From Alphaproteobacteria bacterium (GTDB lineage Bacteria > Pseudomonadota > Alphaproteobacteria > Caulobacterales > Caulobacteraceae), in NCBI GenBank assembly GCA_025359785.1, contig JANYET010000034.1, positions 1 to 64,000 of the forward strand: DNA of 64,000 nucleotides. Reading direction: 5' to 3'. The translations under genes and the position numbers were made by a program. Position 1 is the stretch's first letter, and each line of letters begins with the position of its first letter. Positions 16,958-24,590 of the stretch are shown here, one piece after another. The notes beneath the pieces are model-generated. The model was not told the DNA's origin and did not search any database. It worked only from the letters and a program-made list of their open reading frames with translations.

Positions 16958-17401
16958 TCAGAGCTCTTCGTTGATCAGGGCGACCTGGTAGAAGCCGTTT
17001 CCCTGCAGGGTGTTCATCACCACCATGAAATCCCCGTAGCGGACCCGCTTGTCGGCGCGGATATAGACCCGCTGCTGGGTGGGCGGCAGCGTCGGGTCGT
17101 CCGCCGTCAGCGTCCGGGACAGGTCTGCCGACAGGGTCGCCAGGCTCGTGCCCCTGTCGCCGATGAAGATTCCACCGCCCGCCTGGATGTCGATCAGGAT
17201 CGGCTGTTTCACGGGCGCGTTGGGCGGCGGCGGCTTGGCTGGCGGCAGGTCGAGCTTGATCGACACCATGGCCGGCGGGATCGCGATCATGAAGATGATC
17301 AGCAGCACCAGCATCACGTCCACAAAGGGCGTGACGTTCATGTCGCTGTTCTGGCCGAGGTCGAACCGCCCGCCGCCACTGCCGCCCAGCTTCGCGCCCA
17401 T
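16958..17401 (-). CDS. ExbD/TolR-family biopolymer transport protein, copy 1
   Basis: 147-residue inner-membrane subunit of a proton-driven energising complex. One TM helix (about residues 22-42) carries the essential Asp in NVTPFVDVMLVLLIIFM, followed by a periplasmic domain with IRADKRVRYGDFM. Nearly identical over long stretches to the next gene upstream (17538-17987), so the two arose by tandem duplication. ExbB and TonB are not nearby. Unlike copy 2 it has its own leader with two operator-like palindromes, and is separated from copy 2 by a terminator, so the copies are probably regulated separately. Confidence 0.92.
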   Translation of the reverse strand: MGAKLGGSGGGRFDLGQNSDMNVTPFVDVMLVLLIIFMIAIPPAMVSIKLDLPPAKPPPPNAPVKQPILIDIQAGGGIFIGDRGTSLATLSADLSRTLTADDPTLPPTQQRVYIRADKRVRYGDFMVVMNTLQGNGFYQVALINEEL

Positions 17402-17444
17402 GCCTTGGTCCCTTCCTCACGGACTGCGAGGAAAGACCGAAAAC

Positions 17445-17479
17445 TTACACCTGTAAAGCTACAATATTACACGCGTGAA
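17445..17479 (-). promoter_or_regulatory. Two operator-like palindromes upstream of exbD copy 1
   Basis: TTACACCTGTAA (17445-17456, perfect half-sites TTACA/TGTAA) and TTACACGCGTGAA (17467-17479, near-perfect). Their centres are about 22 bp apart, two helical turns, so a dimeric repressor could bind both on one face. They lie 44-78 bp upstream of the copy 1 start and are absent upstream of copy 2. TTACAC/GTGTAA half-sites are typical of TetR-family regulators; the actual regulator is not known. Confidence 0.4.
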
Positions 17480-17510
17480 AAAGCCCGCTCCGGTGTCCCG
17501 GGGCGGGCTT
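17476..17510 (-). terminator. Intrinsic terminator after exbD copy 2
   Basis: 13-bp stem with one G-T wobble (17481-17510, loop TGTC) ending in a run of five T on the minus strand. It follows the stop of exbD copy 2 by about 28 bp and separates the two paralogues transcriptionally. Confidence 0.75.
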
Positions 17511-17537
17511 GAATTTCACCGGCTGAAATCGAACCGA

Positions 17538-17987
17538 TCAGATCTCTTCGTTGATCAGCGCGACCTGGTAGAACCCGTTCCCCTGCAGGGTGTTCATCAC
17601 CGACATGAAGTCGCCGTAGCGGACCTGCTTGTCGGCGCGGATATAGACCCGCTGCTGGGTGGGCGGCAGCGTCGGGTCGTCCGCCGTCAGCGTCCGGGAC
17701 AGATCGGCCGGAAGCGAGGCGAGATTGGTCGGCTTGTCACCGATGAACACGCCGCCACCGGGCGACAGGTTGATCAGGATCGGTTCCTTCACCTTGGTGC
17801 CGGGCGGCGGCGGAATGGCCGGCGGCAGGTCGAGCTTGATCGACACCGTCGCGGCCGGAATCGCCACCATGAAGATGATCAGCAGCACCAGCATCACGTC
17901 CACGAAAGGCGTGACGTTGATGTCGCTGTTCTGACCGAGGTCGAAGCGTCCACCGCCTCCGCCGCCAAGCTTGGCGCCCATGCTCAA
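17538..17987 (-). CDS. ExbD/TolR-family biopolymer transport protein, copy 2
   Basis: 149 residues, same architecture as copy 1: short cytosolic N-terminus (GGGGGGRFDLGQNSD), TM helix with NVTPFVDVMLVLL including the proton-carrying Asp, Pro-rich linker, periplasmic domain. Differences from copy 1 cluster in the linker and in the loop carrying GGGVFIGDKPTN. The start may be Met1 or Met3. Divergent from the WD40 gene with a 102-bp spacer. Together with the many TonB receptors of this lineage it may work with an unlinked ExbB/TonB. Confidence 0.92.
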   Translation of the reverse strand: MSMGAKLGGGGGGRFDLGQNSDINVTPFVDVMLVLLIIFMVAIPAATVSIKLDLPPAIPPPPGTKVKEPILINLSPGGGVFIGDKPTNLASLPADLSRTLTADDPTLPPTQQRVYIRADKQVRYGDFMSVMNTLQGNGFYQVALINEEI

Positions 17988-18089
17988 TTCCTTCCCTGGG
18001 GCGGTTTGCCGCCCGTCGTTAAGAGTCCAGCGACCATTGGCAAGCCGCCGCGGCGTTGTAAAGCCCGAAGCGCCGTCTTAGGGGAGGGC

Positions 18090-19061
18090 ATGATCCATGC
18101 CTTTGACGCCTACGTAACAGCGGTCTCGTTCGACGCCGCCGGCCAAGCGGTGTTCGCACTGGGAGACGGGACGGTGCGGTTCGAGGCGGGCGGGCTGGTC
18201 AACGCCCACGACGGGGCGATCCTGGCCGCCGCGCCCCACCCCACAGGCGAGGGATTGCTCACCGGTGGCGACGACGGCCGCCTGGTCTGGTCGCGCCCGT
18301 CCGGCGCGGCCGAGATCGCCAGCCTGCCCGGCAAGTGGATCGACGCGTTGGCGGCCAGCGGCGGCTCGGGCCTGGTGGCCTTTGCCGCCGGCCGCGAGGT
18401 GCACATCCGCGATACAGCCGATGCCGCTTTCGCGCGCACCTTCCTCCACGACAAGTCGGTGGCGGACCTGGCCTTCGAGCCCAAGGGCCGCCGGCTGGCC
18501 GCGGCGACCTATGGCGGCGTCTGGCTCTGGTACGCCCGTATCGAGACCCAGAAGCCCGGCAAGCTCGCCTGGGCCGGCAGCCACGTGGCGGCCGCCTGGA
18601 GCCCGGATGGCAAGTTCCTGATCAGCGCCATGCAGGAAAACCAGCTGCATGGCTGGCGGGTGGCCGACGAGAAGAACATGCGCATGGGCGGATACCCCGC
18701 GAAGCCCAAGAGCCTGGCCTTCCTGAACAAGGGCAACCTGCTGGCCACCTCCGGCGCGAACGGCGTGGTGGTCTGGCCCTTCTCCGGGGCGACCGGGCCA
18801 ATGGGCAAGGAGGCCGCGGAAGTCGGCTATGACGAGGCTGCGACCGTGGTCCGGGTGGCCGCCGCGCCCGGGCTCAACTGGGTCGCCGCCGGCCTCGACG
18901 ACGGCCGCGTCTGGGCCTGCGACCTGACCGGCCAGAAAATCATCCCGCTGAAGGCTGAAAAAGGCGCCGCTGTCACCGCGCTCGCGATTACGCCGGACGC
19001 CCGGCGCGTCGCCTGGGGCTGCGAGGACGGGGCCGCCGGAGTGGCCGAGATCGCCGGCTGA
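18090..19061 (+). CDS. WD40-repeat beta-propeller protein
   Basis: 323 residues from ATG 18090, which has an excellent ribosome site (GGGGAGGG at 18081-18088). The protein consists of degenerate WD40-like blades, seen as recurring units such as LLTGGDDGRLVW, RLAAATYGGVWLW, LLATSGANGVVVW, WVAAGLDDGRVWACD, probably a seven-bladed propeller. There is no signal peptide, so it is cytosolic and likely a scaffold. Similar proteins are widespread in Caulobacterales with no assigned function. Confidence 0.88.
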   Translation: MIHAFDAYVTAVSFDAAGQAVFALGDGTVRFEAGGLVNAHDGAILAAAPHPTGEGLLTGGDDGRLVWSRPSGAAEIASLPGKWIDALAASGGSGLVAFAAGREVHIRDTADAAFARTFLHDKSVADLAFEPKGRRLAAATYGGVWLWYARIETQKPGKLAWAGSHVAAAWSPDGKFLISAMQENQLHGWRVADEKNMRMGGYPAKPKSLAFLNKGNLLATSGANGVVVWPFSGATGPMGKEAAEVGYDEAATVVRVAAAPGLNWVAAGLDDGRVWACDLTGQKIIPLKAEKGAAVTALAITPDARRVAWGCEDGAAGVAEIAG

Positions 19062-19074
19062 AAACAACCAGGGC

Positions 19075-19100
19075 TTGACGTTAATTTACGTCGTAAGATA
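19075..19100 (+). promoter_or_regulatory. Promoter with GACGT inverted repeat upstream of the DUF2214 gene
   Basis: TTGACGT at 19075-19081 as -35, then 11 nt, then GTAAGATA as a -10 in the Caulobacter spacing. A perfect inverted repeat GACGT-N6-ACGTC (19077-19092) begins in the -35. The GACGT/ACGT-rich palindrome resembles sites of MerR-type LiuR regulators of branched-chain amino acid and acyl-CoA genes; an enoyl-CoA hydratase lies two genes downstream. The regulator assignment is inference. Confidence 0.42.
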
Positions 19101-19137
19101 AAAAGGCCGCTCGGTGCCCCTTCCTGAGGTTCAGGCC

Positions 19138-19575
19138 ATGCTCGATCTGTCGTTCGCCATCGGACACCACCTGCTGGTCTTCGGCCTCGCCGGCGTGCTG
19201 TGCGCCGAACTGATCGCCGTGCGCCGTGGCATGGACCAGGCCGCGGTGGCCCGCGTCGCCGCCGTCGACCTCTGGTACGGCATCCTCGCCGGACTGATCC
19301 TGATCATCGGCTTTGCGCGGGCGACGATGGCCGCCAAGGGCTGGGCCTACTATTCGCACAACGGCTTCTTCTGGGCGAAGATCGTCACCTTCGTCCTGGT
19401 GGGCCTGCTGTCGGCGCCGCCGACCATCGCCTACATCGGCTGGCGCCGGGCGGACGCCACGCCGAGCGACGCGCAGGTCGCGGGCGTCCGGCGCTTTCTC
19501 TACCTCGAGGTGGCGCTCTTTGCCCTGCTGCCGGCCTTCGCCGCGGCCATGGCCCGGGGCTACGGCCAGTTCTAA
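19138..19575 (+). CDS. DUF2214-family membrane protein
   Basis: About 145 residues from ATG 19138 (MLDLSFAIGHHLLVFGLAG); a GTG at 19114 adds eight residues and is less likely. Four hydrophobic helices span nearly the whole length (near residues 5-25, 45-65, 80-100, 125-143). The paired histidines GHHLLVF in TM1, the conserved DLWYGILAGLI and the NGFFWAKI segment are family features. Function unknown; the histidines within helices suggest haem or metal binding but this is untested. Followed 68 bp later by the enoyl-CoA hydratase gene. Confidence 0.8.
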   Translation: MLDLSFAIGHHLLVFGLAGVLCAELIAVRRGMDQAAVARVAAVDLWYGILAGLILIIGFARATMAAKGWAYYSHNGFFWAKIVTFVLVGLLSAPPTIAYIGWRRADATPSDAQVAGVRRFLYLEVALFALLPAFAAAMARGYGQF

Positions 19576-19643
19576 ACGGCTTGCCTGCCGCGGCGGCGAG
19601 GGGCTTAGGTCTAGCCAACGAAAAGTCGAAACGGAGGGACGGG

Positions 19644-20474
19644 ATGAGCGAGACCCTGGCGAAGCCGGAGGCGCAGACCGCGTCTGAGGTGCTCTACGAG
19701 GTGGCGGACGGCATCGCCACCATCACCTTGAACCGGCCCGAGCGGATGAACGCCATCTCCGGTCCGATGCTGACCAAGCTCGCCGCCGACCTGCTGAAGG
19801 CCAACGCCGACCCCAAGGTCCGCGTGGTGCTGCTGACCGGCGCCGGCCGCGCCTTCTGCGTCGGCCTCGACCTGGTGGACGCCACGCAAGGCTCGGGCAT
19901 CGGCTCGGCGTCGCAGGCGAGCCACGTCTCGGTGAACCTGGACCTTCGCAACACCCCGCCGACCATCCTGTTCAATCTCGACAAGCCGACCATCTGTGCG
20001 CTGAACGGGGCGGCGGCCGGCTATGGCCTGGACACCGCGCTGGGCTGCGACATCCGCATCATGGGCGAGAGTTCGAAGCTGGCGGCGGCCTTCGTGAAGC
20101 GCGGCGTGGTGCCGGAGAGCGGCGGCACCTGGCTGCTGCCCCGCCTGGTGGGCTGGTCGAAGGCCGCCGAGCTGATCTTCACCGGCCGCACGCTGTCGGC
20201 CGCCGACAGCCTGGCGCTGGGCCTCGCCAGCGAAGTGGTCCCCGACGCCGAGCTGATGACCCGGGCCCGCGCCGTGGCCGCCGAGATCGCCGCCAACGCC
20301 CCGCTCGCCGTCCAGTCCGCCAAGCGGCTGATGCGCATGGGCATGGAAGAGACGTTCAACGACCACGTCCACCACGTCTATCTGCAGTTCCTGCAGCTGA
20401 TCCGCACCGGGGATTTCAAGGAAGGCATGACCTCCTTCCTGGAAAAGCGCCCGGCCGACTTCCAGGGCCGCTGA
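19644..20474 (+). CDS. Enoyl-CoA hydratase/isomerase family protein
   Basis: 276 residues, crotonase fold; hydrates or isomerises an enoyl-CoA during fatty or organic acid breakdown. The start (19644) follows GGAGGG. Oxyanion-hole motifs are present: AFCVGLDLVDA and CALNGAAAGYGLDTALGCDI. The first catalytic Glu position of classical hydratases is not obvious, whereas ESGGTWLLPRLVG supplies the second, as in isomerase-like or generic members, so the exact reaction is uncertain. Likely co-transcribed with the DUF2214 gene. Confidence 0.88.
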   Translation: MSETLAKPEAQTASEVLYEVADGIATITLNRPERMNAISGPMLTKLAADLLKANADPKVRVVLLTGAGRAFCVGLDLVDATQGSGIGSASQASHVSVNLDLRNTPPTILFNLDKPTICALNGAAAGYGLDTALGCDIRIMGESSKLAAAFVKRGVVPESGGTWLLPRLVGWSKAAELIFTGRTLSAADSLALGLASEVVPDAELMTRARAVAAEIAANAPLAVQSAKRLMRMGMEETFNDHVHHVYLQFLQLIRTGDFKEGMTSFLEKRPADFQGR

Positions 20475-20481
20475 CGCCCCT

Positions 20482-21144
20482 TCAGTCGAAGCCGCGCAGC
20501 TCGCCCCAGACTTCGAAGGCGTCGCGGGCGGCCTGCAGCCGGTTGATCGGGTGGGCGTCGTCGCGATAGCCCAGCGCCATGCCGGCGAACACCATGTGGT
20601 CGTCGGGCAGGCCCAGGAACCCGGCCACGGTCTTGGGGTAGCGCGCCCAGTATTCCTGGGCGCAGGTGTCGAGGCCGCGCTCCACGGCCAGCAGCATCAC
20701 CGTCTGCATGAACATCCCAAGGTCGGCCCACTGCGGCGGTCCGAGCTTGCGGTCGAGGCAGAAGAACAGACCCACCGGCGCGCCGAAGAAGTCGCCGTTC
20801 CTGGCCAGCTGGCGCAGGCGCGCGGGCTTGTCCTCACGCGGGATGCCGATCGTCGCATAGAGGTCCTCGCCGTTCTGGAACCGCCGCGTGCGGAAGGGGT
20901 CCCAGAGATTGGCTGGATAGACCTCGTACTCGGGCGTCTCGCCGAATGGGTTGGCGGCCGCCAGGGCCTTGAACTCGGCCAGCGGCGCGCCGCTGACGCC
21001 ATAGACCCGCCAGGGCTGAAGATTGCCGCCGGAGGGCGCCTGGGCCGCGCGGGCGAGAATGTCGGCCACGACGTCGCCAGCGATGGGATCGGGCCGGAAC
21101 GCGCGGACCGAGATGCGGCGGGCGACAGCGTCTGAGACGTCCAT
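20482..21144 (-). CDS. Nitroreductase family flavoprotein
   Basis: 220 residues, FMN-dependent NAD(P)H oxidoreductase. FMN-phosphate contacts RRISVRAFRPDP near the N-terminus, the APSGGNLQPWRVYGV motif, and a C-terminal GLPDDHMVFAGMALGYRD are as in the nitroreductase/BluB superfamily. Residues around NGDFFGAPVGLFFCLDR and WADLGMFMQTVMLLAVERGLDTC belong to the conserved core. Substrate unknown (nitroaromatics or quinones in studied relatives). Convergent with the enoyl-CoA hydratase, only 7 bp between stops. Confidence 0.9.
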   Translation of the reverse strand: MDVSDAVARRISVRAFRPDPIAGDVVADILARAAQAPSGGNLQPWRVYGVSGAPLAEFKALAAANPFGETPEYEVYPANLWDPFRTRRFQNGEDLYATIGIPREDKPARLRQLARNGDFFGAPVGLFFCLDRKLGPPQWADLGMFMQTVMLLAVERGLDTCAQEYWARYPKTVAGFLGLPDDHMVFAGMALGYRDDAHPINRLQAARDAFEVWGELRGFD

Positions 21145-21257
21145 GGGAAAGAGCTCCGGCTTGACCTTTGCGGGCGGCGCACGCCAGCTATCGGCGTGGC
21201 CCCTAGGTCAGGCAAGGGGCGGCGATCGCGCAAACCGGAGCGGCGGGGGAAACGGCC

Positions 21258-21980
21258 TTGGCCAGACGCGCCAGATCCCAGCGGAAGGCCCGCGGCGGTC
21301 TCATCGGCCAGCTATTTCGCTGGGCGGTGATCGGCGTCCTGGTCTTCGGCCTGGCCGGGCCGGTGCTGGTGGTGGCGGTCTACCGGTTCGTGCCGCCGCC
21401 GATGACCTGGCTGATGGTCGAGCGGATGGTCCAGGGCCACGGTTTTGACCGCCGCTGGGTTCCGCTCAGCCGCATTTCGCCGCAGCTTGTGCGCAGCGTG
21501 ATCGGCGCCGAGGACAGCCGGTTCTGCGAGCACCACGGCTTCGACTGGGGCGCTATCCGCAAGGCCATGGACCACAACGAGGCCGGCAAGAAACTGCGTG
21601 GCGGCTCGACGATCAGCCAGCAGACCGCCAAGAACGTCTTCCTGTGGCCGCACCGCGACTGGGTGCGCAAGGGCCTGGAGACCTGGTTCACCGTGCTGAT
21701 CGAGGGGATCTGGGGCAAGCCGCGGATCATGGAGGTCTATCTGAACGCCATCGAATGGGGCCCCGGCCTCTATGGCGCCGAGGCCGCCGCCCAGGCCAAC
21801 TTCCACGTAAGCGCCGCCGGGCTCAATCCAGCCCAGGCCGCCCGGCTGGCCGCGATCATCCCCAAGCCACTGGCCTGGAAAGCCGCCCGGCCGGGGCCCT
21901 ATATCCAGAAGCGTGGCGGCCATATCGCGGCGGCCGCCGGCACCGTGCGGCGCGACGGACTCGCGGACTGCGTGCTCTGA
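21258..21980 (+). CDS. mtgA: Monofunctional biosynthetic peptidoglycan transglycosylase
   Basis: 240-residue glycosyltransferase family 51 enzyme polymerising lipid II. It starts at TTG 21258, led by GGGGGAAA. An N-terminal TM helix (about residues 16-40) anchors it. GT51 motifs: [14 protein letters not shown] (with the catalytic Glu), [29 protein letters not shown] and [17 protein letters not shown]. The C-terminus has no transpeptidase domain, separating it from class A PBPs. It stands alone between the nitroreductase and PEP-CTERM genes. Confidence 0.94.
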   Translation: MARRARSQRKARGGLIGQLFRWAVIGVLVFGLAGPVLVVAVYRFVPPPMTWLMVERMVQGHGFDRRWVPLSRISPQLVRSVIGAEDSRFCEHHGFDWGAIRKAMDHNEAGKKLRGGSTISQQTAKNVFLWPHRDWVRKGLETWFTVLIEGIWGKPRIMEVYLNAIEWGPGLYGAEAAAQANFHVSAAGLNPAQAARLAAIIPKPLAWKAARPGPYIQKRGGHIAAAAGTVRRDGLADCVL

Positions 21981-22120
21981 AGCTGGCGCGCGCGTCAGCG
22001 GCGAGAATCTCGCCTGAACGGGGAAACCGATTTTCCCGATCCACGGTCCGTGAATAGGTGACCGTTAACGTTTATGGCGGCCGCCAGTGATCGTCGGCCG
22101 GCAAGGTGGGGGTGCTACCG

Positions 22121-22867
22121 ATGAAGGTCTTGGGGTTGGCCGTGATCGCGGCCGCGGCGATGCTGGGCGCGACGGGCGTTCAGGCGACGGAATTCGTGCA
22201 GAACGGCGGGTTCGAACAGTCCAGCTACATCCACAACACCCAGTTCGGCGCCTCCTTCGGCGGCCAGGGCGTGACCGGCTGGACGGGCCTGGGCAATTCC
22301 GGCGGCGTCGAGCACCTGGAATTCTACTATCGCGGCGGCACCCAGACGACGGAGAACGCCACCAACCAGTACGGTGACCCTCTGGGCTACCTCTGGGCGC
22401 CCTTCACCGTCAGCGGCCAGGGCGGCAACTTCGTCGGTCTCGACTCCGGTCCGCCGTACCAGGGCGTGATCGAGCAGGTGATCAACGGGCTCACGGTGGG
22501 GGGAACCTATCATCTGAGCTTTGAATGGGCCGGCGGCCAGCTGCGCAACCGCGACGGCGACACCTACGATCAGATCGAGGTGCAGTTCGGGAGCAACGAC
22601 GTCATCACCGCCCAGGTGAACGTGGCCAATCACGGCTTCACCGGCTGGATGACCCAGACCTATGACTTCACCGCCGCCAGCGCGACCCAGACCCTGCGGT
22701 TCCTGGCCGTCGGCGGGCCGGGCGGACTGCCGCCGATCGCGGCGATCGACAATGTCTCGCTGACCGGCGGCGTGCCGGAACCGGCGGCCTGGGCGCTGAT
22801 GCTGGTCGGCTTCGGCGGTCTGGGCGCGGCGCTGCGCCGCCGCCGCCGCCGGCTCGCGGTCGCCTAG
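22121..22867 (+). CDS. PEPxxWA-CTERM sorting domain protein 1
   Basis: About 248 residues. Signal peptide (residues 1-22), then a mature start ATEFVQNGGFEQ typical of the family, a beta-sandwich body with aromatic-rich carbohydrate-binding-like features (FEWAGGQLRNRDGD), and a C-terminal sorting signal: VPEPAAWALML, a hydrophobic helix, then an Arg-rich tail. Such proteins are recognised and cleaved by an exosortase, usually in exopolysaccharide-producing cells; no exosortase is in this window. Start at ATG 22121; GTG 22106 is an alternative. A hairpin follows at 22898-22920. Confidence 0.88.
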   Translation: MKVLGLAVIAAAAMLGATGVQATEFVQNGGFEQSSYIHNTQFGASFGGQGVTGWTGLGNSGGVEHLEFYYRGGTQTTENATNQYGDPLGYLWAPFTVSGQGGNFVGLDSGPPYQGVIEQVINGLTVGGTYHLSFEWAGGQLRNRDGDTYDQIEVQFGSNDVITAQVNVANHGFTGWMTQTYDFTAASATQTLRFLAVGGPGGLPPIAAIDNVSLTGGVPEPAAWALMLVGFGGLGAALRRRRRRLAVA

Positions 22868-22897
22868 CCGCCGATACTTCTAAGCTGTTCGACCCTG

Positions 22898-22920
22898 CGC
22901 CCGCCGGCCTCCGGCGGGCG
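22898..22920 (+). terminator. GC-rich hairpin after PEP-CTERM gene 1
   Basis: A perfect 10-bp stem (CGCCCGCCGG with its complement) and a 3-nt loop, 31 bp after the stop. There is no T-tract, so it may slow transcription or protect the mRNA end rather than fully terminate. Confidence 0.45.
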
Positions 22921-23025
22921 TCAGTGTCTGTGCTGGCCCACGCGATGCAACGGCTCGCCCGCGGGGCGAGGCCCTGTCCGAAATTGGCACGGCGCCGAGA
23001 TCGGGATCTGGACCGGAGATCTCCC

Positions 23026-23724
23026 GTGAAGACGCTTTTCGCCACCGCCGCGCTGGCCGCCACCCTGATCGCCGCCGGCTCCGCCTCGGCCACCGAGCTT
23101 CTGACCAACGGCAATTTCGAAGCCGGCAACACGGGCTTCGCCAGCGACTATTCCTATCGTCCGGTCGATGGGTCGCAGACCAACCTGTGGCCGGAGGGGA
23201 CCTACGATGTGAGCCGCAACCCCAACGCCGATCACATGCTGTTCAGCGCCTTCGGGGATCACACCTACGGCGAAGGCCAGATGATGGTCGTCAACGGCGC
23301 GCAGCGCGCCGGCGCGATCGTCTGGTCGCAGAGCAATCTGATCGGCGCCGCCGACACCCAGTTCACCTTCGACTTCTGGCTGGCCTCGGTCTATCCCGCC
23401 AGCCCCGCGGACCTGCAGCTGCTGATCAACGGCCAGGTGGTTGACGGCGCGACCTTCCAGGCCGAAGGCGGCCAGCAGATCACCGGCCTGTGGCAACACT
23501 TCAGCTACGCCGGCGTGACCGGCGCCGGCGGCCTGCAGAGCCTCGCGCTGACCAATCTCAACACCGAACCGAGCGGCAACGACTTCGCCCTCGACGACAT
23601 GAGCGTCAACGGCGTGGCCGGTGTGCCGGAACCCGCCAGCTGGGCTCTGATGCTGCTGGGCTTCGGCGGCCTGGGCGCCATGCTGCGCGCCAGCCGCCGC
23701 CGGTCTACCGCCGCCACGGCCTAG
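23026..23724 (+). CDS. PEPxxWA-CTERM sorting domain protein 2
   Basis: 232 residues from GTG 23026, with GGAGA 7 nt upstream. The signal peptide ends SASA-TELLTNGNFEAG. The body is a jelly-roll-like fold (DGSQTNLWPEGTYDV, FTFDFWLASVYPA). The C-terminus carries VPEPASWALMLLGFGGLG and an Arg/Ser-rich tail. It shares the mature N-terminal pattern and sorting signal with the preceding gene, but the middles differ, so they are paralogues with diverged ligand surfaces. Followed by a strong terminator. Confidence 0.88.
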   Translation: MKTLFATAALAATLIAAGSASATELLTNGNFEAGNTGFASDYSYRPVDGSQTNLWPEGTYDVSRNPNADHMLFSAFGDHTYGEGQMMVVNGAQRAGAIVWSQSNLIGAADTQFTFDFWLASVYPASPADLQLLINGQVVDGATFQAEGGQQITGLWQHFSYAGVTGAGGLQSLALTNLNTEPSGNDFALDDMSVNGVAGVPEPASWALMLLGFGGLGAMLRASRRRSTAATA

Positions 23725-23763
23725 TACAGGTTTACCAGAGAGCTCCTCCAGGCTCTGTGTCTT

Positions 23764-23799
23764 GCGCCGTCGGGTCCCCGCCCGGCGGCGCGTCTTTTT
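23764..23799 (+). terminator. Intrinsic terminator after PEP-CTERM gene 2
   Basis: 11-bp stem with one G-T wobble (23764-23774 with 23781-23791), then GTCTTTTTC. It lies 40 bp after the stop codon. Confidence 0.78.
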
Positions 23800-24452
23800 C
23801 AGGCTGCATCGCGGCTGAGGCTGCGCGTCACGCCGAGGCAGATCAGCGTCTGGCCGGCAAAATAGAGCCCCCAGATCGCGAAGCCGATCCAGGCCGCGCC
23901 GGCCAGCGGCCCTGAGCGGGCGAAGATCAGCAGGTCCGACCCCACGAACATCAGCGCGCCCAGCGCCACGCGGCGCGGGAAGCGGCTCACCCCGGCGCTC
24001 GCCGCCATGGCGGCTAGCCCCAGGGCGTAGACCGCCACGCCCGGCGCTCCGCGCCGGTCAGCGGGCAGCAGATAGGCCGCGGCCGCCACCGCGGGGATCA
24101 GGACCATGGCGAACAGGCGGTCGCTCGCGGCCAGGTCCGGCCGCCGGTTCTTCAGGTAGAGACCGATGGCGGTCAGATGCCCGAGCAGGAAGACCCCGCC
24201 GCCGACCACGAAGCCCGCCGCGCCCAGCAGCACGTCGCCGGCCGCGCCCAGCACCATCACCGCGGCCAGCAGCCAGCCGTCGAGGTTGCGCGCCCGGAGC
24301 GCCGCATAGAGCGCCAGCAGGCCGACACCGGACCCCTTCCAGGCCAGGCTCGCCGTCGACGACAAGGTCAGATGGTCGGCCGCGAGATAGCTCACCCCGC
24401 CAACCACCGCCGCCGCCAGCACCAGCCTGGCCGTGAACGCCCGCACCGCCAT
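23799..24452 (-). CDS. YhhN/TMEM86-family membrane protein (lysoplasmalogenase-like)
   Basis: 217 residues with about eight TM helices. Family marks are AAGDVLLGA, FLLGHLTAIGLYL and FVGSDLLIFARS, where the Asp residues are proposed catalytic residues. Animal TMEM86B cleaves the vinyl-ether bond of lysoplasmalogen; bacterial substrates are mostly unknown. Convergent with PEP-CTERM gene 2. No operon partner. Confidence 0.85.
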   Translation of the reverse strand: MAVRAFTARLVLAAAVVGGVSYLAADHLTLSSTASLAWKGSGVGLLALYAALRARNLDGWLLAAVMVLGAAGDVLLGAAGFVVGGGVFLLGHLTAIGLYLKNRRPDLAASDRLFAMVLIPAVAAAAYLLPADRRGAPGVAVYALGLAAMAASAGVSRFPRRVALGALMFVGSDLLIFARSGPLAGAAWIGFAIWGLYFAGQTLICLGVTRSLSRDAA

Positions 24453-24547
24453 CCGCCCCTCCGAATCTGCGCCCAGCTTAGAGGCCTCGCGACCGGCGTG
24501 TCAGGCCGGCTGACGCCCGCCATCGACTTCCGCCACGCCATGCCCTA

Positions 24548-24574
24548 AACCCGCGCCAACCCGCAAAAACCCGC
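24548..24574 (+). repeat. Three AACCCGC repeats at exact 10-bp spacing upstream of ald
   Basis: AACCCGC at 24548-24554, 24558-24564 and 24568-24574. The exact helical-turn spacing and the position just before the ald ribosome site suggest an operator or leader element; nothing more can be said. Confidence 0.4.
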
Positions 24575-24590
24575 CCCAATGGAGGCTCTC

